From positions 5,527,576 through 5,591,575 of the forward strand of contig OZ020304.1 of assembly GCA_963971305.1 (NCBI GenBank): DNA of 64,000 bases. The letters are read 5' to 3'. Below the pieces are notes generated by a model. It was given only the letters and a program-made list of their open reading frames with translations. It was not told the origin of the DNA and did no database searches. Numbering within the stretch: the stretch's first letter is position 1; the number at the start of each line of letters is the position of its first letter. Of this stretch, positions 61,585-64,000 are shown piece by piece. The translations under genes and the position numbers were made by a program. Origin of the DNA: Arcuatula senhousia. Lineage: Eukaryota > Mollusca > Bivalvia > Mytilida > Mytilidae.

Positions 61585-62026
61585 CTATTATAAACAAAGC
61601 AAACGGTGACCTTTTTATTCTCGTAAATCTGACTACATTGCTTAATTCAGCACATTTAAAAAAATAATTGATGATACGTAAAATCACATTAAAAAGGTGA
61701 AACCAAAATATAAATAAAACATCAAAAGTTAATGGCAAAACATAAAAAAGCCTTTTTTACCTTTTATTTTTTTATTTTAGTTCTGGTTTTACCTTTTCAA
61801 TGTACATTTTTCATGTTTTGCATTTATATACCGAATGCTTGTAGGTAACTGGATTCCTTCAAATTTTAGATATTACCTTATTTACAAATTGTATATATGT
61901 TTGTTATTGTCAAAAGGCTTTTAGCACAACAAATATAATCAAGCATACATGTAGATGGTTATGGTTATTATCCTTGCTTTTTTGCAATTATAAGCTATTT
62001 GGATAGTTGATTTGGGTTAGCGTCCG
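61585..62026. other. sequence upstream of exon 1; no exon seen
   Basis: AT-rich, includes a short inverted match around 61745-61795 (AAAAAGCC/GGTAAAAAAGG type). No signal-peptide exon was found. Confidence 0.4.
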
Positions 62027-62491
62027 GTGAAACCCATCAGCGATGACGAAGACATATTTGATTTGCTAGAAGAGATCGATGAAATGGAGGGCAGGAAGTT
62101 TGATGTAGATGATTTCCTTCTCAACAGTGATGATGTAGAGATTGATGAGGATACCATGATACGGTCAGATGACAAGAAGAAGGTAACAGATCTTCAGAAT
62201 AACGATACTCTTGAGATGGAGTCGGAGAGTGAATGGAGTCATCAAACATCTAATACAGTGACAGACGTGGACACAGACGACAGAACAGAAGATGAAAGTG
62301 TGACAGACGTGGAGTCAGACGACAGAACAGAAGATGAAAGTGTTATAATCCTTAGTGACGTTGAGGAAAACAGAGGTGAAGTCACTGGATACCAGACGAA
62401 AATTCAGACCCTCATACTCTCATTTAGAAAAACTACATACTACGTGGATAGAGAAGAAACTGATGTTAGGTATGACAGAGTACAAGACTAA
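62027..62491 (+). CDS. acidic protein segment, unknown
   Basis: A 154-codon frame. The N-terminal two thirds are very acidic (SDDEDIFDLLEEIDEM, VDDFLLNSDDVEIDED) and include a 14-residue direct duplication, TDV(D/E)(T/S)DDRTEDESV, encoded by a 42-bp tandem repeat at about 62259-62342. The C-terminal third is basic and mixed. The first codon is GTG after a stop, so it may be an exon whose start lies elsewhere. It ends 30 bp before the LTR. It could be the N-terminus of a host nuclear protein or of a DNA transposase (acidic starts occur in piggyBac-type proteins); I cannot decide. Confidence 0.4.
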   Translation: MKPISDDEDIFDLLEEIDEMEGRKFDVDDFLLNSDDVEIDEDTMIRSDDKKKVTDLQNNDTLEMESESEWSHQTSNTVTDVDTDDRTEDESVTDVESDDRTEDESVIILSDVEENRGEVTGYQTKIQTLILSFRKTTYYVDREETDVRYDRVQD

Positions 62492-62520
62492 TATGAACAC
62501 TTTAACAACTAACTTTTGTT

Positions 62521-62890
62521 TGTTGCCGGGAGTGTCGCCAATAGCTATGAATTAAATACTTACCTGTGCTTCCTGTGAAACGTCATGGTATCCTGTGATT
62601 GTTATCGTGTGAACTTTATTCAATTTGTTTGTGAACTTTAAATGTTAACTCCTGTTATTCCTTTAATTGTTAATGCTTGCCATAATTTTCATGATTTGCA
62701 CGGACTATTGCACAAATTGTTACTATAAAAGAGACTGTATTTTGTAATTAATACATTCATGTTTTGTCTTGCTCTTGCTATTGTGTTTATTGATGTGCTA
62801 CTGTGTTATTTATTCATGTTGGATTAAATGTTAAACAAATCATGTCTCATTTGTGATACCAATGTTGGGTTAACAAATATCTACACGACA
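62521..62890 (+). mobile_element. 5' LTR of a BEL/Pao retrotransposon
   Basis: Begins TGTTGCCGGGAGTGTCGCC and ends TCTACACGACA, 5 bp before a primer binding site. TATAAAA at 62724-62730 is a plausible Pol II TATA box, with the RNA start expected shortly after. The 3' LTR is outside the window, so the limits rest on TG...CA and the position of the primer site. Confidence 0.7.
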
Positions 62891-62895
62891 TTGAA

Positions 62896-62913
62896 TGGTG
62901 CCGGAACCCGGGA
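62896..62913 (+). promoter_or_regulatory. primer binding site of the BEL/Pao element
   Basis: TGGTGCCGGAACCCGGGA, 18 nt, reads as the complement of a tRNA 3' end (TGG start) and sits just inside the LTR, as expected for minus-strand priming. Confidence 0.75.
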
Positions 62914-62967
62914 GTGTACTCCAAAGGAATAATTCATTACAAGGAATTTGTGCAAAGGTTAGTGAAA

Positions 62968-64000
62968 ATGACAACAATTAAATATTTGAAAGCTGTGCGA
63001 ACAAGATTTAGAAATACCATTGAAAAGGAAATTCACAATGCAAAGGGAATTTTATCTTCTGGTATCGAAAGGTCAAGTGATCCAATTCTTGTGAATTAGG
63101 CCTTTAACTGTTCCGAAATGTTGAAAATATATTCAGAAAAATTAGAAATCCAAAGCGGAAAATTAGCAAGTGTACTAGAAGAGGAAGGAAAGGATATTAA
63201 TACTGTAATAGAAGAAGATGATGTTTTGTGTTCAACAGCAAGGAGTTATTACTTGGAACTCACAAGTTTCAAAGAAAGGTTAGTTGATAATCTTAAGAAA
63301 GAAGAAAAGAGTGTTCAGGAAAATGAATTTTCCACCCAAATAGTACAATTACAAAGAGAAATGAAAGACATTATTTTAAGTCAGAATCAAGTATTGCAAG
63401 AGCAAGCTAGAAATAAACAGGGAGAGTGTTCTGTGAAATTGCCAAAATTAGAGCTTCATTCTTTCAGTGGTGAAAAAACAAAATGGAATGAATTTTGGGA
63501 TTCATTCGAAAGTTCAATACACAAAAATGCAAAACTCTCTAATATTGAGAAATTTAACTACTTATTGAGCAAAGTGAATGGGGAAGCCAAAAGAGCATTG
63601 TCTGGCTTATCATTAACAAGTGAAAATTACGATTTAGCCATTCGAACTTTGGAAGAAAGATTTGGTAATAAACAGGATGTCATTGATATTCATTACAACA
63701 AAATTATCAATATTCTGCCTGCTTCACAGAAAACTTCTAGCTTACGGGATTTTTTGGATAACTTTAACAAACATATTCGTAGCTTGGAAGTTCTAAAGCA
63801 AGATGTAAATCAGGATTTGTTTGTATCAATTATAAAATCAAAATTACCAGAGCAGGTATTACTTCAGTTAGAAATCCAAAAAGGGTCAAGAGTAAAATGG
63901 ACAGTTCAAACTTTGTGTGAAAAATTAAATGATTATGTGATAGCTCGTGAAAAGGCCTGTGTTAGTGAATGTAAAACAAGTGAAGGGGGAAAGTCAGATT
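62968..64000 (+). CDS. gag: BEL/Pao Gag, partial, with one in-frame TAG
   Basis: Starts ATG at 62968 (MTTIKYLKAVRTRFRN). TAG lies at 63097-63099, codon 44, and the same frame then stays open to the window end (about 300 codons). From codon 157 it shows KLPKLELHSFSG, KWNEFWDSFESSIH, KFNYLLSKVNGEAKRAL and RTLEERFGNKQDVI. These are the hallmark segments of the Pao/BEL Gag domain (DUF1759 family), which forms the particle capsid. N-terminal to that is a long charged, probably coiled-coil region. The protease, RT and integrase would follow outside the window. An alternative start at 63119 lies after the stop. One stop in an otherwise clean frame suggests a young copy. Confidence 0.8.

Noticed and set aside
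61523..61738. Alternative exon frame ending WDWAMWNNV on the minus strand
   Set aside because: It overlaps exon 1 in another frame and closes with a stop. The frame used in the model joins exon 2 in phase and has a good acceptor.

Overview
The window looks like nuclear DNA of a marine mussel (bivalve, probably Mytilus or a close relative). It is AT-rich and packed with dispersed repeats I recognise as mussel-type: tandem-repeat-bearing 'pearl/MgE-like' elements with hairpin ends, short hammerhead-ribozyme repeats, and molluscan LINE, DIRS, BEL/Pao and YLDD-type reverse transcriptase fragments. Long introns carry GT/AG splice sites. There are no operons or bacterial signals. The species assignment is inference from repeat content only.

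One host gene can be supported, on the minus strand from about 61.6 kb to 13.8 kb. I assembled it by hand from twelve exons whose splice sites and reading-frame phases fit end to end, except for one gap between the exons at 32.2 kb and 24.5 kb. It encodes a large cysteine-containing extracellular-type protein that ends, in this window, with two EGF-like domains. Both its start and its end lie outside the window. Two exons are only 32 and 50 nt long. Introns of up to about 8 kb hold nearly all the mobile DNA.

Layout. 1-3.5 kb: two 21-bp minisatellite arrays in opposite orientation. 3.5-10.5 kb: pearl-like elements, a broken DIRS-type retroelement split by a hammerhead repeat, a foldback element and a 1.55-kb terminal-inverted-repeat element. 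11-13 kb: a 2.2-kb inverted-repeat-bounded region. 13.8-24.5 kb: the 3' exons of the host gene with a LINE, an interrupted hammerhead repeat and nested pearl-like elements. 25.5-31.3 kb: nested pearl-like elements with a 170-bp array, then a YLDD-type RT fragment between 347-bp direct repeats. 31.5-39.4 kb: an empty-site copy of an 8.5-kb insertion, more exons, a second hammerhead family in a 401-bp tandem, and a large inverted repeat whose arms carry different MITEs. 39.6-46.3 kb: a run of pearl-like elements broken by RT fragments. 46.4-55.7 kb: exons, plus a pearl-like element carrying a 3-kb insertion that itself carries a LINE. 55.7-61.6 kb: LINE and RT remnants, an intact hammerhead repeat and the most 5' exon seen. 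62.5-64 kb: the 5' end of a BEL/Pao LTR retrotransposon.

The most interesting material is the set of hammerhead self-cleaving ribozyme motifs. One family (about 340-bp unit) has two copies with an intact catalytic core and several decayed copies. A second family with a different sequence sits in an almost perfect 401-bp tandem with one ribozyme per unit. Both fit the known architecture of metazoan retrozymes, non-autonomous retroelements that move through small circular RNAs. All boundaries are read by eye; no database search or folding program was run.
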